In this document: in pieces, positions 23,660-34,789 of the stretch | Layout: each line of letters begins with the position of its first letter | Numbering within the stretch: position 1 is the first letter of the stretch | Assembly: GCA_008973525.1 (NCBI GenBank) | Contig: WACJ01000077.1 | Span: 992,001-1,056,000, forward strand | From: Stenopsyche tienmushanensis | Lineage: Eukaryota; Arthropoda; Insecta; Trichoptera; Stenopsychidae | Length of the DNA: 64,000 nt | Reading direction: 5' to 3' | Notes under the pieces: generated by a model | What the model was told of the DNA's origin: nothing | What the model saw: only the letters and a program-made list of their open reading frames with translations | Database searches by the model: none | Made by a program: the position numbers and the translations under genes

Positions 23660-24765
23660 TTATTTTTGCCTTACACTCTTACGATTATGTTTTATTTATC
23701 ATCCTTAGTATTGAAATTAAGATTCCATATTTATCTAAATATGTATAAAATCAACACGTTTGTATTTATCACTTGAATCAAATATGCACAATTGTTGGAT
23801 GGTAGAAGATTTAATTGATTTTGCTATAAGCTTGATCCTGATTCAATATAATATTGTTGATATATCAGTTAAATATTTTATGTCAAAATTTAATGGTACC
23901 CTATAATATGATTCGATCCAATGCTGCATTGTCGGAATCATGTTATGATGTGGAGTGATTTGAAAGAGGAACGATTTACGACAGCCTTTAATATGCAAAC
24001 GACTTATTCTTGGACGTCTTCAAAACGTATCGTCGACGAAGAATGCAAATTTAACACCGGAACCATCGTTCTTATGAAGTTTTCTAGGATTAATTTACAA
24101 TTTTGCAATATGATAATAACGCACATAGTACTGCAATAACAATTAGATGGGGAGCTGTAATTTTAATTAAAACGAATCGCTGTACAAAACGATCTCACGA
24201 ATAGTACATAGCAGACGTTTCTGGGACGGTTCGCACTCGGAAATGGCAATATCTGTATTGTGGCAATAATTAAATTTACATACAAATGTGGTCTAAAAAT
24301 TAATGGCAATATGCATGTACTGTGAGAATAGTCGATAATAATGTAATTATTTAAGGATTTGTTCTATTTTTGATACCAATTTATTTGCAGAAAATTTCTC
24401 CAAATAAAATAATTCCAGATGGGAATTATATATATTTTTCAGGTAGTGAAGATCACCTGTTACGTGTACCTTGTCAACATCCCCTCGAGGAACATTTGCA
24501 GAGATTTTTAGTGCACTTTTACAGCTCCCCAACAGTCCGCTCGGGGAAAACTTTTTATTATTACAACCCAAGCTAAGTGGACGTTAAAGCTCTACGATGG
24601 GGATGCTTTCGATAAAAACTTTCAAATACCCGATATATATTTTTAAACCACATATTCGGCGAGTCGATATCAAATCAAACACATACACTACCGTTAAAGG
24701 ACGATATTAAAACAACAAAGCCTTTGAAATAAATCAAATTTGTAGCGGGATAACTTTAATAAAAT
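23660..24765. other. No identifiable gene
   Basis: AT-rich DNA. Frames at 23921-24139 (+, 72 codons), 24370-24576 (+, 68) and 24347-24571 (-, 74) overlap and show no known domain. Confidence 0.4.
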
Positions 24766-24772
24766 ATCTCGC

Positions 24773-25012
24773 ATGGCTTTCAAAGTGTATACGGTGACAA
24801 ATAAAAAAAATCATAAAAGATCTCATAAACAACACCGGGAAGACGTAAATCCCTCTTTATCGTTCCTCCCGGGAGTGCCACATGGTCTCGGAAAAGCTTC
24901 CAGCGAGCGCGAAAATTTAATATCTCCGAAACCAACAGGTGGTCTTCGATGGTCTCCGAGAAAAATGAAAAAAAAGGCTCTAACGGAATGTAAACTGCTT
25001 ATTTGCAGGTGA
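24773..25012 (+). other. Unassigned 79-codon frame ending at a donor-like site
   Basis: The frame starts at an ATG with G at +4 and is basic, rich in lysine, serine and proline, with no recognisable domain. GC content rises in its second half (24840-24960). It is crossed near its end by TTTGCAG|GTGAGACG (junction 25008/25009), a very good 5-prime splice site; the same bases could also act as a zero-length exon. This leaves open a first coding exon of 236 bp. No promoter evidence supports it and the composition could be chance. Confidence 0.2.
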
Positions 25013-25019
25013 GACGTGT

Positions 25020-25800
25020 CCTTAACGCGGTAGTTTTGGTGCTATAATTTTTATTTCCTGGGAACGATCCAAATGGGGTCTGGGATAATGTAGGGGTGAG
25101 CCTTTCGTATAATGCGGCGTTGGGAAGTTTTAATGTAATTCTATATCATTCTGGAAGATATTCACCCCTGGAAATTTGAAAATGTAGTGTTATTAATAAT
25201 AAAAAGGGCTTCGTATTTAAAATATTACCATCGTCATATTATTTTTTTAAACTGTTTCTTAAATCAATTAGATCATTAATCAATCATTTAAAAAATCTAT
25301 CAATATTCTAGTTAATAATCTTGAAAAATTGTGTTTTTTTGTATCATCGAGACTTTCTAAGAAGTCTTTTTATAAATATTGACTACACATTTTGGGCTGA
25401 TCTTATGCATAGGATGGAAGCTAAACTAAATATTTTGATAGAGGTCGTGATGAGGTGTTACGTGTTCTAAATAGTGCGTTCAATGAAGGCAGATGAGCAT
25501 TATAGATCTAATATTTTTACAAGGTGTACATAAACATACACATTTATTTTAATAGAGTATACATCGTTATTTGTCGGTGTATTTTGATCACATTTTTAAA
25601 TTAATATCGTTTGGTACAATTTCAAATTTATCTTAGATAAATATAGCTTGTTGATCCTTAGAGTGGATACTGTCTATTGAACAGGATTTATTCATAATAT
25701 TTTTCTTTTGTGGTTGTCAAAGTCATGTCAAATACATGAGGAAAATGTTAAAATATCCAATTGTAGAGCCTTAAGACTAATTATCTTAATCTTACCAATG
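25020..25800. other. No gene seen
   Basis: AT-rich sequence between the unassigned frame and the R1 element; no coding or repeat structure recognised. Confidence 0.4.
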
Positions 25801-25809
25801 ACTTAATCA

Positions 25810-26323
25810 TACACATGATAAATTTTTGATGGTTAAGAGGATCTTTTGCTACATTTTACATATAAGCCCTACATCCATCTACACCATACACCAAGTATCA
25901 GAGTTATGGAAATAGAATTTTTTTCAACATTTTTTTGTGTTTTGCAATGTATTTTTGATTTAAATAAATTATTATTTTATGCAATTGGTTTAAAATAAAT
26001 CAGTTCTGAGCTTCCAAAGTCACAAAAAATATGCGAATGAATGAGGCATGTCAACTTCTAAATTCTCTAAATAAAAAACTATTTTGTAGTTGTTGTTTTA
26101 TTTAAAAATTATTTTGTAGTTTTGATGATGTTTTTATTAAATTTGTTTAAAAAATTCGCCTCCTCTGCTTCGTATGCATATTTTTATATATTACATATTT
26201 TTCTTATTTCAACTGTAGTTGTCTGAACTAGCATTTCCTCTTTCATTTTTAGGATATAAGACCTATGTGTGAAACGTTTCAAATGACATCCCAAAATGTT
26301 TTTGTCATGTGCAAACCACCCTG
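25810..26323 (-). mobile_element. R1-family MITE, copy 2 (reverse orientation)
   Basis: The right end, TGTGCAAACCACCCTG followed by TA at 26324-26325, is the best-preserved R1 terminus; inward lies CCTATGTGTGAAACG. The left end is degraded but retains ACACATGATAAATTTT and GATCTTTTGCTAC. The body is the reverse complement of copy 1, including CTTCCAAAGTCACA near 26010 and a TTTTTATTAAATTTGTTTAAA block near 26131. It is shorter than copy 1 by internal deletion. No coding capacity. Confidence 0.75.
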
Positions 26324-26329
26324 TATATA

Positions 26330-27430
26330 TTTTATGTCATATTCATTGAAGGGTATCCTCTTGCATAATTCATTGCTATAGAAGATTTTGATAAATAAAT
26401 TTTGATTCATATATCCAATTTCCAAAGTTGAATAAATACAATATTTTTTCGCTATATGGTAATTTTTCGATCAGCACGCTATGGTACAAATTAACACATC
26501 GTACCGTCCGTTTTTTATTATCCAATCGTCAATAAAATCCAGATTTGGGGCCACCAATAAAATACAATGTCGCTCAGACCACAATAAAACTTATCGCATT
26601 TTACAGTTATTATATCTCGATCTCACATGTTCGGCCACAGGATAAGAATTTTTTCCGTCAGATGAGACGACTTGCGTATTTTAGAGACACTTGAAAAAAG
26701 ACCGCCGTTGATGTCATTGCCATAATAACAGCATATAACGGAATGCAGACATTGAAGGCTCTGATAGTAGATCTGATGTTCTCGCAGCACTTTTCGCAAT
26801 CTCCAATGGATATTGCTTCTATTATCTTATGAACAGAAGTGGAAGAACGAGGTTCGCCGACCGGACCTGATCAAAAATTATGAGACTCCAATTGATAAGT
26901 GCGATAACATGACTAACGATCCTATGCAACGATACCTTTTTAATAAATCATGCGTCGTTTGTTGGATCAGAGGCCTGCTTTATTGCCGATGTCATTGTCA
27001 ATATATGGTATAATAAAAATGCCAGTTACCTGTCAAATCGGAATCCATCATTAACACCAGCGACTTCTTTAAAACCAGTCGAAAATCTATGTATATGCAC
27101 GATTTGAAAACATTTATATACCAACATATGATATTTAAACCATTTCCTGCTGTAAATCTCATTTATAGCGCCTTTGTATCAAAGCGTACGTGATTAGGTG
27201 ATAAATGATCTTAATGTTACATTGCTGTCTGCATTGCGACCCGAGGATAAAAAAGCTGTCTTTAAGATAATATTGGAATGATGTAAAAGTATTTATATGA
27301 TTTTATAAGAAAATTACAATGTATTCATATCATTTCATAAGCTTATAATCAAATATCAGTAATGTGGACTAGATCTCAGACTCTGAATATAAAAATTCTG
27401 ATTCAAATCCAGATTGTAGAGGAATAATTC
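26330..27430. other. No gene seen
   Basis: AT-rich DNA. A 66-codon frame at 26813-27013 (+) has no recognised domain. Confidence 0.4.
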
Positions 27431-27438
27431 ACCATACT

Positions 27439-27472
27439 CTTTGCGTGGGCGAAATGGCATCCCCACGCAAAG
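27439..27472. repeat. Strong 11-bp hairpin
   Basis: CTTTGCGTGGG at 27439-27449 pairs perfectly with CCCACGCAAAG at 27462-27472 across a 12-base loop. The stem is GC-rich against an AT-rich background. It lies about 190 bases from GC-rich core copy C, on the side that is downstream for that core. Confidence 0.55.
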
Positions 27473-27639
27473 CCGCTATTGATCTGTACAGATGAAATTT
27501 TTCAGATTAACGGTGATATTTTTATGTCTTTTTTCGGACAATGTGTCAAATTAACTTCTGTCTTACTGCGGATACATTGCGCCTAGAATAACGATATCTT
27601 TCTCTTGTTATGCATGCATGTTTTTCTATCCTATGCTGA

Positions 27640-27711
27640 AGCGCAGGAAGGAGAAGTTGTTGGATAGCCTTGACCGAGGGAAGATGTCCTTCCCGCGGGC
27701 TCATAGCTGTA
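27640..27711 (-). repeat. GC-rich repeat core (copy C)
   Basis: On the minus strand GCGGGAAGGACATCTTCCCT and then CAAGGCTATCC (27662-27696) align with copy A at 761-795, about 27 of 35 positions by eye, and more loosely with copy B at 31406-31443. No terminal repeats or target duplication were found, so the extent is uncertain. Confidence 0.4.
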
Positions 27712-27719
27712 GCCTCTCT

Positions 27720-30700
27720 CTCGTGTGTAATAGTGTATTTATTTTTTGGTTAAAAAATTAAAAAAACCTAATATTTATATTGGCAGTCATATGCGGTAAG
27801 ACATAGGCAGTCTCCGTTACAGACATTTTCTTATTTAAGGATTCATGTGCCGGTATCCCATTGTCTTCGCGCATGTTTAAATTAGAACTATAGCATTTAA
27901 ATAGGATTTATTTATATCGTCAATATTTATTTATAGATTAAATCTGGATCGAAATGATCAATCCAAAATTTTAATCAGGATTTAAACCCTTATCTTTACA
28001 ATAAGAACCCTTAAACTGACATTTTCCATTAATACTCGATATAGTATTATTCTTACTTCAATATTAATAAAATATTACATTAAATAGATTGATTAAATAC
28101 AAAATTAGTATTGCTACTCATTCCAACTTAAGATCATCATCATCATTAACTTGATACTTCTAGAAATGTAAGAACTTGTTTTTTTTAGCTTTAAAGCTCA
28201 TATTTAAACGTCAATGAAACATAGAATGATTGCTATAAACCAATAAGGAAGTATTTAATTGAAACTTTGAAAATGACAGTCTTTGACAAGTGTGGACTGC
28301 AGTTGACGCTCCAGCAATTAATTACAATCGATTTATCTGCAACACAAGTATCTTTACGAACTCTATCCAGGATATAACAGTTAAATTTATAAATAATTCA
28401 TGCTTTGTCTATAAAAGTTAATTTTTATGGTTCGACCTACCAAAGATGTCGCTCGGCTCAATTTAACCCACGGCAATCAACTCTACAAAAAGTGATCTTC
28501 ATCCGTTTTTACTTCGCCGACTTCTTCAAGCCCCGACCATTGCATCTCTCCATAAAAACATAACCGGGGATGGATGGACTTCGGAATATTTTCAATTTTG
28601 AGACTCAGGATGGAGACCTACAGCAACGCGCTTTGTTCTAGTTTTTGTCGATCCAATGTACGACCATACTGATTTATCGACTGAATACTTCATGTCGATC
28701 CACGTTCGATCTATCAATCATCATGTATGTATGTAACATTTCTTTTCTCTACATGGGAAATGGAATAATTCTTTGTATATTGTCCAAGGACTATTCTAGC
28801 TGCTACATGACAGCATCTTGCGTAATGGACAACTACGGATGTTACTTTCTTCGAGCATCGTCTCGTTGCAGCCTCAAAGAACGTCCAAAAGACGCTCGAT
28901 ATAAATCATACGTCGGGATGATGTAATCCAGCATCGATGTCAATGGAGCAGCTTCGAATTACCGAGCTAAAATAGTGCGTAGGCCTTAAATAAAAATCAA
29001 CAGATAATTTATTACCGATATTTAAGGCATCCGTTTTATTGCCACTTAAGCTAAAGATCTATAATTTAAAGCATTTTTATTTATTCAGATCTACATACAT
29101 AAATTAATCTTCCTTACAGTTATACAAATATAAATTAGCATCGTTAATGTATTCGAAACCAGTTGAAATTGCTGTAAAATACACTTGGTATCGATGTAAA
29201 TTGAATTAGATACGGCGAAACTGGATTAAAAATATCCATCTTACTCAGGTAACATTCTTCAGAGATGTTTCTCATATAATAATTAGTGGGATCTTTCTGA
29301 TCTCTTGAACATAAAATATTGTTGAAACTCTTAGGTACATTTCCAAATATATACCTGCAATATAATGGCATAAAAATTGTATATTCTTTAAGATAAATGA
29401 CTAAATTATAGGCGATTATGAATTGTTTTCAATCTTCTTCATTTCATATATTAATTCCATTATCATATTTATACAAATCGGATGCTTTTCATTTGATTAT
29501 AAATGAATTCGAATTGCATGTCTTTGACGTCTATGTCTGAATGGACATTGATGCCAGATCAAACTTACCCAAAGGATTGCCTAACATGACAGGATAATAT
29601 CAAAATTTATGATTTTATGATAATTTAACAAAACTTCTGACATTTGATAAGAAAATAGCTCGTATAGTCCAATTTATTTAACATTTTGCTTTGACAGCCA
29701 ATTATTATAGTTATTTCCAATTACAATTTCTGACGAATCATTCGATTACTTTGACTTAAGGCGTCCAAGGTTGAATAAGGCAACGATATTTTAAATATAT
29801 AATATGACATAATATTAGATAAAATCGAACAAATTTGTAATATATACCATCAATAAATCTATTTTTTTTTAAATTGGACTATCGACAACGATCAACGATC
29901 TTTCAACTGGACCACAGATATTGCTTGCTGGTTTGATTAAATCCAAATATAAAATATAACAAATTACATATAATTAAATTAATATGTAAGCTTTCATCCC
30001 TTATTTTACTGTGTACTATTTTATTCGCGATTTTCCCCCTACTTCCTATGTTTTATTGGAATTTTTATATGAATTATTTTTTTATAGTATTATTTATAAA
30101 TAAATAAAACGTTTCAAATATTATTTACTGTTATTTTACATAAATGTACAGTTGAATTCAGCGCCAGCAAGATAGACTTCTTCCATGTAAGCACTGTCAC
30201 GTTCTGATACAATTCCATATTTGGATTTAATTCAATCAAAATATGATAGCAGCCACAGTTTTTAACTGGATCCTGATCGAGATCTTTCCGCTGATGTTTC
30301 GTCAAAAAATTCTAAAAAAAAAATGGGCCAAACCAGTCATGAAGTGGCTTTAAATTATGCAAAGCAAACCGAAAGTATTTCATAAAAGAAAATAAAGATA
30401 TCGATTGGAATCTCTTTTTGTGTTAATTTTTTTCACCGATTTATCTCTCTATAACAATGACGCTATTGAAATAAATTTAGAGCCGCCCACGTCCGCATTA
30501 AAAAATAATAGACAAAGCAACGGCCGGACATTTTGAAACGTATTCATAATTGATTTGTGCCTTTGGGTAAAGGCCCAAACGCAATTTGCTCGAGATTTTT
30601 TTATAAGCCGTACCACCAAAAATAGTAAGACTAGATAGAATACAGTTTCGAAAAACATTTTTACTGACCTAGCGGATCTTAATCGGTTATACCTGTTCGA

Positions 30701-31130
30701 TTTTTTATGATTGACAATCTCTCCGATCCGAAGCTTTATTGCTGGAAACGTCAATTTAAGACTGAAATACCTCAGCAATGAGATCGCATGGAGATGTAAT
30801 TTAAAACAGATATCACAGAAAATTATCAGTTTTATATCTGTGGGTTATTAAAGCGATTTTTTCAAAGAGATCATCAGGAAGTATTATGTTAAATGTATGT
30901 CAAAAAGGTATTCATTTGGATGTTTCATGCTACACGCGAGTCTCTCGGCTGCTGTTATAAATAATAGAAATCAAATCATTGTTGTACCGACAATTATACC
31001 TAATTGAAATGGACGTAAAAAATATGTAATAGCATCGAAGGCTTAATGTTACATAATTCTTATTTATTATAATACATTATCCGTCCTCCGAAATAAAGTA
31101 TTTAACCAATGAACTAGAACCATGAATGAA
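27720..31130. other. Long stretch without identifiable genes
   Basis: AT-rich DNA with short frames (93 codons at 28645-28926 plus, 75 at 29144-29371 minus, 109 at 30449-30778 minus), none with a recognised domain. TATCCATCTTACTCAG|GTAACA at 29248/29249 is a weak zero-length-exon motif. Confidence 0.4.
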
Positions 31131-31140
31131 AATGTTCATA

Positions 31141-31275
31141 TCAGTTCAGTCCAAAAGTTCAATTAGTCAAGTGACGACAAATTTTGACAGAATCGAAATC
31201 TAATGTTAAATTGTGTTTTATTTACACTATTTAAAATTTTCCAAAAAATGCGCACGAACTTTTGGACTGACTTGA
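31141..31275 (+). mobile_element. 135-bp MITE built from mariner ends
   Basis: It starts TCAGTTCAGTCCAAAAGTTC and ends with the inverted match GAACTTTTGGACTGACTTGA. TA flanks at 31139-31140 and 31276-31277 form an exact target duplication. The right half also matches the inside of the 1044-1606 terminus (TTAAATTGTGTTTTATTTA). It is thus an extreme deletion derivative of the same mariner family, keeping only the ends. Confidence 0.85.
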
Positions 31276-31405
31276 TATATTGGGTCAACAACGCATTTGT
31301 ACTTAACACGCAGATAAGTATTTATGCCATTAGTTGTAATTCATAACTCAAAGAACTTGATTTACTTCTTAAAAAAAAGCCAAATGCGAGACTACTAGGG
31401 AGCTG

Positions 31406-31495
31406 GCGGGAAGAACGCGTCTTCCTACCATCAAGGTCGATTTTGCCTTTGTTCTTTGGGCGTCCGTATTCCGAAATCACGTAAGCCCAGAAGAA
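31406..31495 (+). repeat. GC-rich repeat core (copy B) with hairpin
   Basis: GCGGGAAGAACGCGTCTTCC and CCATCAAGG (31406-31436) resemble cores A and C, with small gaps. Downstream TTCTTTGGGC (31452-31461) pairs with GCCCAGAAGAA (31485-31495) with one imperfection, the same core-then-hairpin order as copy A. The similarity is moderate and the class unknown. Confidence 0.3.
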
Positions 31496-31586
31496 TGGAA
31501 AAATCTGTTGTTAATCTAACAAATTATGCTTGCGAATGATATTTACCCGATGCTACAGTACTCATTGTTTCATATTCAATTAGTAG

Positions 31587-31751
31587 TCAAAGTACCCAAA
31601 GTAACATTAAAGCATCGAGTGTTTCGTCATTTAGTCTGGATCTGATTTTGGAAGCCAGGAAATTTGCTGCTGAAAATGCACGCTCAGCCTCCACACTCGT
31701 TGGAGATATCGTCATCAGATATTTAAATGCTAGTTCGAGTTGATGATCCAT
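31587..31751 (-). pseudogene. hAT transposase C-terminal dimerisation domain, fragment
   Basis: The 54-codon minus-strand frame contains TSVEAERAFSAANFLASKIR, then SRLNDETLDALMLL. SxxxERAFS and the following basic helix are the signature of the hAT C-terminal dimerisation region, found at the end of hobo/Ac/Tam3-type transposases. The catalytic aspartates and zinc finger are not visible upstream, where frames are broken. A hAT-like terminus on the same side as the expected 5-prime end lies at 32101-32127, so the two may be parts of one deleted element. Confidence 0.75.
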
Positions 31752-31925
31752 TTACGAATAACACCATCAATGTGACTGATAAAATTCCTTTCTGTTGAGA
31801 CGCGGACTAAAACTAGCAAAATTCCCGATTTCCTGACAAATTATTTATTTCCGTCGCTGCATATGAATACTTGTATACTATAATACTTTGATGTGATTCG
31901 TAATTATATTACGGAGGAATACAAA

Positions 31926-31985
31926 AATTCTGAACCCCGTATCTATTATATTTCATATCGATATTCACATTATTAGAATCTAGGT
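31926..31985 (+). repeat. Direct repeat unit 1 (partner at 34010)
   Basis: About 55 bp containing ATTATATTTCATATCGATAT is repeated at 34010-34065 with few differences. The second copy lies just before the Tigger-like transposase remnant. The two units are in the same orientation, about 2.1 kb apart. Their origin is unknown; they may be parts of one transposon family. Confidence 0.6.
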
Positions 31986-32100
31986 GTAGTAAATACATCA
32001 CCGGTAGGGAAAGGTTAATGTAACAATTTAAAAAACATATATATATACTCTATATATGTATACATAGATTAGGCAGTTACTACCCCTAGGCGTCGCCTAA

Positions 32101-32127
32101 GCTCGCTAATTAATAGTTACGCCACTG
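32101..32127 (-). mobile_element. hAT-like terminal inverted repeat
   Basis: Read on the minus strand, CAGTGGCGTAACTATTAATT starts at 32127. CAGTGGCGTA is a common start of hAT elements. The matching other end was not found to the left, so the full element could not be delimited. It fits as the 5-prime end of the hAT transposase fragment at 31587-31751. Confidence 0.45.
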
Positions 32128-32134
32128 TTTCCCA

Positions 32135-34000
32135 GCGTCCATATTTCGGCGGGAATGTATCGATTTAGTAGCTTTTGTCGTGCTATGGATGATATTTTAA
32201 ACTAATATTTAAAACCTAATTATCATCCCTTCCGTGTACATGTTTAACATATTTTTATTCAAAATCAACTTTATGGCTGTGATGACTTTGTTATAAAAAT
32301 ATTTCAAACGTGACTAAATTATGTCACTATAATACAAACCCGTTCAATCAGAACGCCCGTGGACATAGATGATGAACGATCCGAATTAATCTCCAAAACC
32401 ACTCCCATGGAATTTGAATTTTAAGTATTGCATTATCGAAAATTGCTCACAAGGTCATAATTTAAGAACCCAATAAGGAACCAACGAAAAAATCGTTCTT
32501 ATACGGCGTACAGAATCGGTAATGTTGCACAATACTAGATCATATCTTCGCTCTTTGTGATGGAATCGCGTTTTTTATCCATAGCCTCTCGACTCCCAAC
32601 AGAAATAATTAGGTAGATATCAAACGTCTCGGTGAGATTACCTTTTTTAATATATCATTAAAACACAAATGCCTCCAGTTTCTATTTGAGCATCATTTGA
32701 CCCGGCTTCTGATGACATGGTCGCCATGGGTGGCCGATGCCGATAAACGAAGCGTCATCCGAAGAAACATGATGATGGTCCTACCATACACATGTTAATA
32801 GGATCCTTAATTAGGAGAATGGCGTTGAAGATGCTCAGTGGTCAAATGAAGTCGCATCATTTACCGCCACGAAATTTTATCGAATATCAATTGACACTCG
32901 GCCGATTTGTGTAGGTGGTCTTTGAGAGGTTGAATCCCTCGATGTAAGAATTTTTATTATTTAACGAAATCAATATGGTTTATGGTCGATCATTAGGTGA
33001 AATTAATTTAAGCAACACATTCAATAATTCAGCCATGGACGTACAACATTAATTGATGCTCTGCGTCTCTGCTCTCTGTAGATGCTATCGACGTGTATGT
33101 CAAAAAAATTAATAGAGAAAAAAAGCGAACATAAATACTACTCAACCTTATAAACACACATGCGCCGATTAAATATCGATTTATTATTTAAATTTAACGT
33201 GGGCATACGTTTTAATTTGTTGCTGGACATTTGTTCGCGATTGATAGGAATCTTCTTGTGAGGCTCATTAGCAGGCGAACATTTTTAATCAATATCTCTG
33301 GAGAGCCATTTGTTTCTATAATTTTTATATCGTTTTACATGCTTATAACGCAAACAAGATACGCTAATGATAATAAATTAGCGCTCAAATAATGCGAATT
33401 TGCAAAAAAATCGTCAAATTTCGCAATATATGCATGATTATGCATTATAGCGGTCGATGATTATGTTAAATGTCATTAGAGGCTTTCGACACGGGAACAA
33501 GTATTTCAGGTTTCTATAATTTATTTATATCCCTTATAATACAATGATATGCAATTTAATCCAAACCAAATTCTTCTCGATGTATATCAGATTATATTCT
33601 ACAAATTAACGCAATTCTATCCCATATACTTCTTCTTAAAATACAATAACCATTATTTTAGACGATCTCCATACGAAACTATTCTGGGAAAAGATTTTTT
33701 CGTGTGGTTTACATAGGATAGGATTATTTGAATAGAAATTTTAAGTAAAAATGATCTATGAGTGAGTGGGAAAATTATCGTCGTTTTTATATGACATTTT
33801 AATCATTGTAGAAATACCAGTCAGACTTTATTAATTGTAATATTATTTACCTCTTTAGATCCAGTAAATTAGGGCAAGCTTGGATCGAATCAATCTAGTC
33901 CCGCTTTATATTCTTACTACATTATTCTTCACTATAATATATTCTTTATCGTCCTCACACTCGCGCCGCTACCATGATATGTATTTGGGACACTATATGA
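32135..34000. other. No gene seen
   Basis: AT-rich DNA. A slightly GC-richer part at 32690-32770 contains GTCGCCATGGGTGGCC but no coding frame of note. Confidence 0.4.
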
Positions 34001-34009
34001 AATTTTGAA

Positions 34010-34065
34010 AATTCCAAAACCCGTATTTATTATATTTCATATCGATATTCCTATTATTAGAGTAA
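34010..34065 (+). repeat. Direct repeat unit 2 (partner at 31926)
   Basis: Same unit as at 31926-31985 (ATTATATTTCATATCGATAT core). It borders the first recognisable codons of the Tigger-like pseudogene at about 34068. Confidence 0.6.
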
Positions 34066-34067
34066 AG

Positions 34068-34779
34068 TCGGGCATGGATTAACAGGGAGATTTTTGAAGA
34101 TTGGTTCCATAAAAAATAGGCTCCAGAGGTGCAAGTTTCTTTAAAAAAATAAGAGACTGTCACAGAAAGTAGTATTTTTATTATAGATCTTCTTCTTATC
34201 CGAACAAAAGCATATTGAAAACAAGTGATGGACTTATGGTTGTAAAATTTTTGTTCCCTTAAGTGACATCTTTGATCTAACCCATGGACCAGGACATTGT
34301 AGCATCAATCGTCTTTATCATCAAAGTCTTCAGAAAACTCTTGCTGGGAAAGATGATAGCTTGATTAATTTCTGGGGAAAAAATGCGATATTGGATGCTA
34401 TTCATGGAATAATACAACAAAAGATTGGTCAAACGTAAAGCCAGAAACCGTAGATCATGGAGAAAGGTTCTTCCTGGCATGAAAACAGATGAATGTATTC
34501 TGAAGAGAATGTGGCAAATGATATATCTGATATATGTGGATTGTTGGAAATTTTTTTTTTTTTGAAAACATGGATGGATATTAAAAAATTGTTTAAAAAT
34601 TCTCAAAAACATGCAAAAAATTTTAAAGCTTTTTTTAATATACTTGTATATATTTTTTTATATTTTGGCAACGCTTAGTACTAACTATTAACGGTTACTT
34701 ATCTGCTTAACTGCGAGTGTTTCCCAGTTATCCATGATCTTCCTCCCCAGCATTAGCCTGGATAATCGAGAGTCTACTG
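34068..34779 (+). mobile_element. Tigger/pogo-like element, right part
   Basis: The right terminus is the inverse of CAGTAGACTCTCGATTATCC (34760-34779), the classic pogo/Tigger end sequence, followed by TA at 34780-34781. The left terminus was not found before the transposase remnant, so the element is 5-prime truncated or disrupted. The region includes a poly-T run at 34550-34561. Confidence 0.75.
34071..34560 (+). pseudogene. Tigger/pogo-like DDE transposase, frame-broken
   Basis: Successive pieces in shifting frames follow the order of the DDE_1 domain of pogo, Tigger and CENP-B relatives. REIFEDWFHK then APEVQVSLKK (34086-34150) precede the second aspartate, whose block near 34185 is damaged (IIDLL). 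Next come SSYPNKSILKTSDG, then VTSLI-stop-PMDQDIV (34264-34300), then DDSLINFWGKNAILDAIHG (34353-34410). Last is SWRKVLPGMKTDE (34457-34495). The PMDQ and WRKLLP blocks are diagnostic. The N-terminal DNA-binding helices and first aspartate are missing. Multiple stops and frameshifts make it a pseudogene. Confidence 0.85.
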
Positions 34780-34789
34780 TATTAAACCA

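Noticed and set aside
24347..24576. Overlapping frames on both strands (68 and 74 codons)
   Set aside because: No domain, overlapping each other, and no conserved motif.
27940..27985. Weak resemblance to 41866-41905 (AAATCTGGATC.AAATGATC)
   Set aside because: Similarity is confined to about 25 bases and could be chance in AT-rich sequence.
30449..30778. 109-codon minus-strand frame
   Set aside because: Hydrophobic and phenylalanine-rich as expected from AT-rich translation; no known domain.
34277..34612. 111-codon minus-strand frame, among the longest in the window
   Set aside because: It is the antisense shadow of the Tigger-like transposase remnant on the plus strand.
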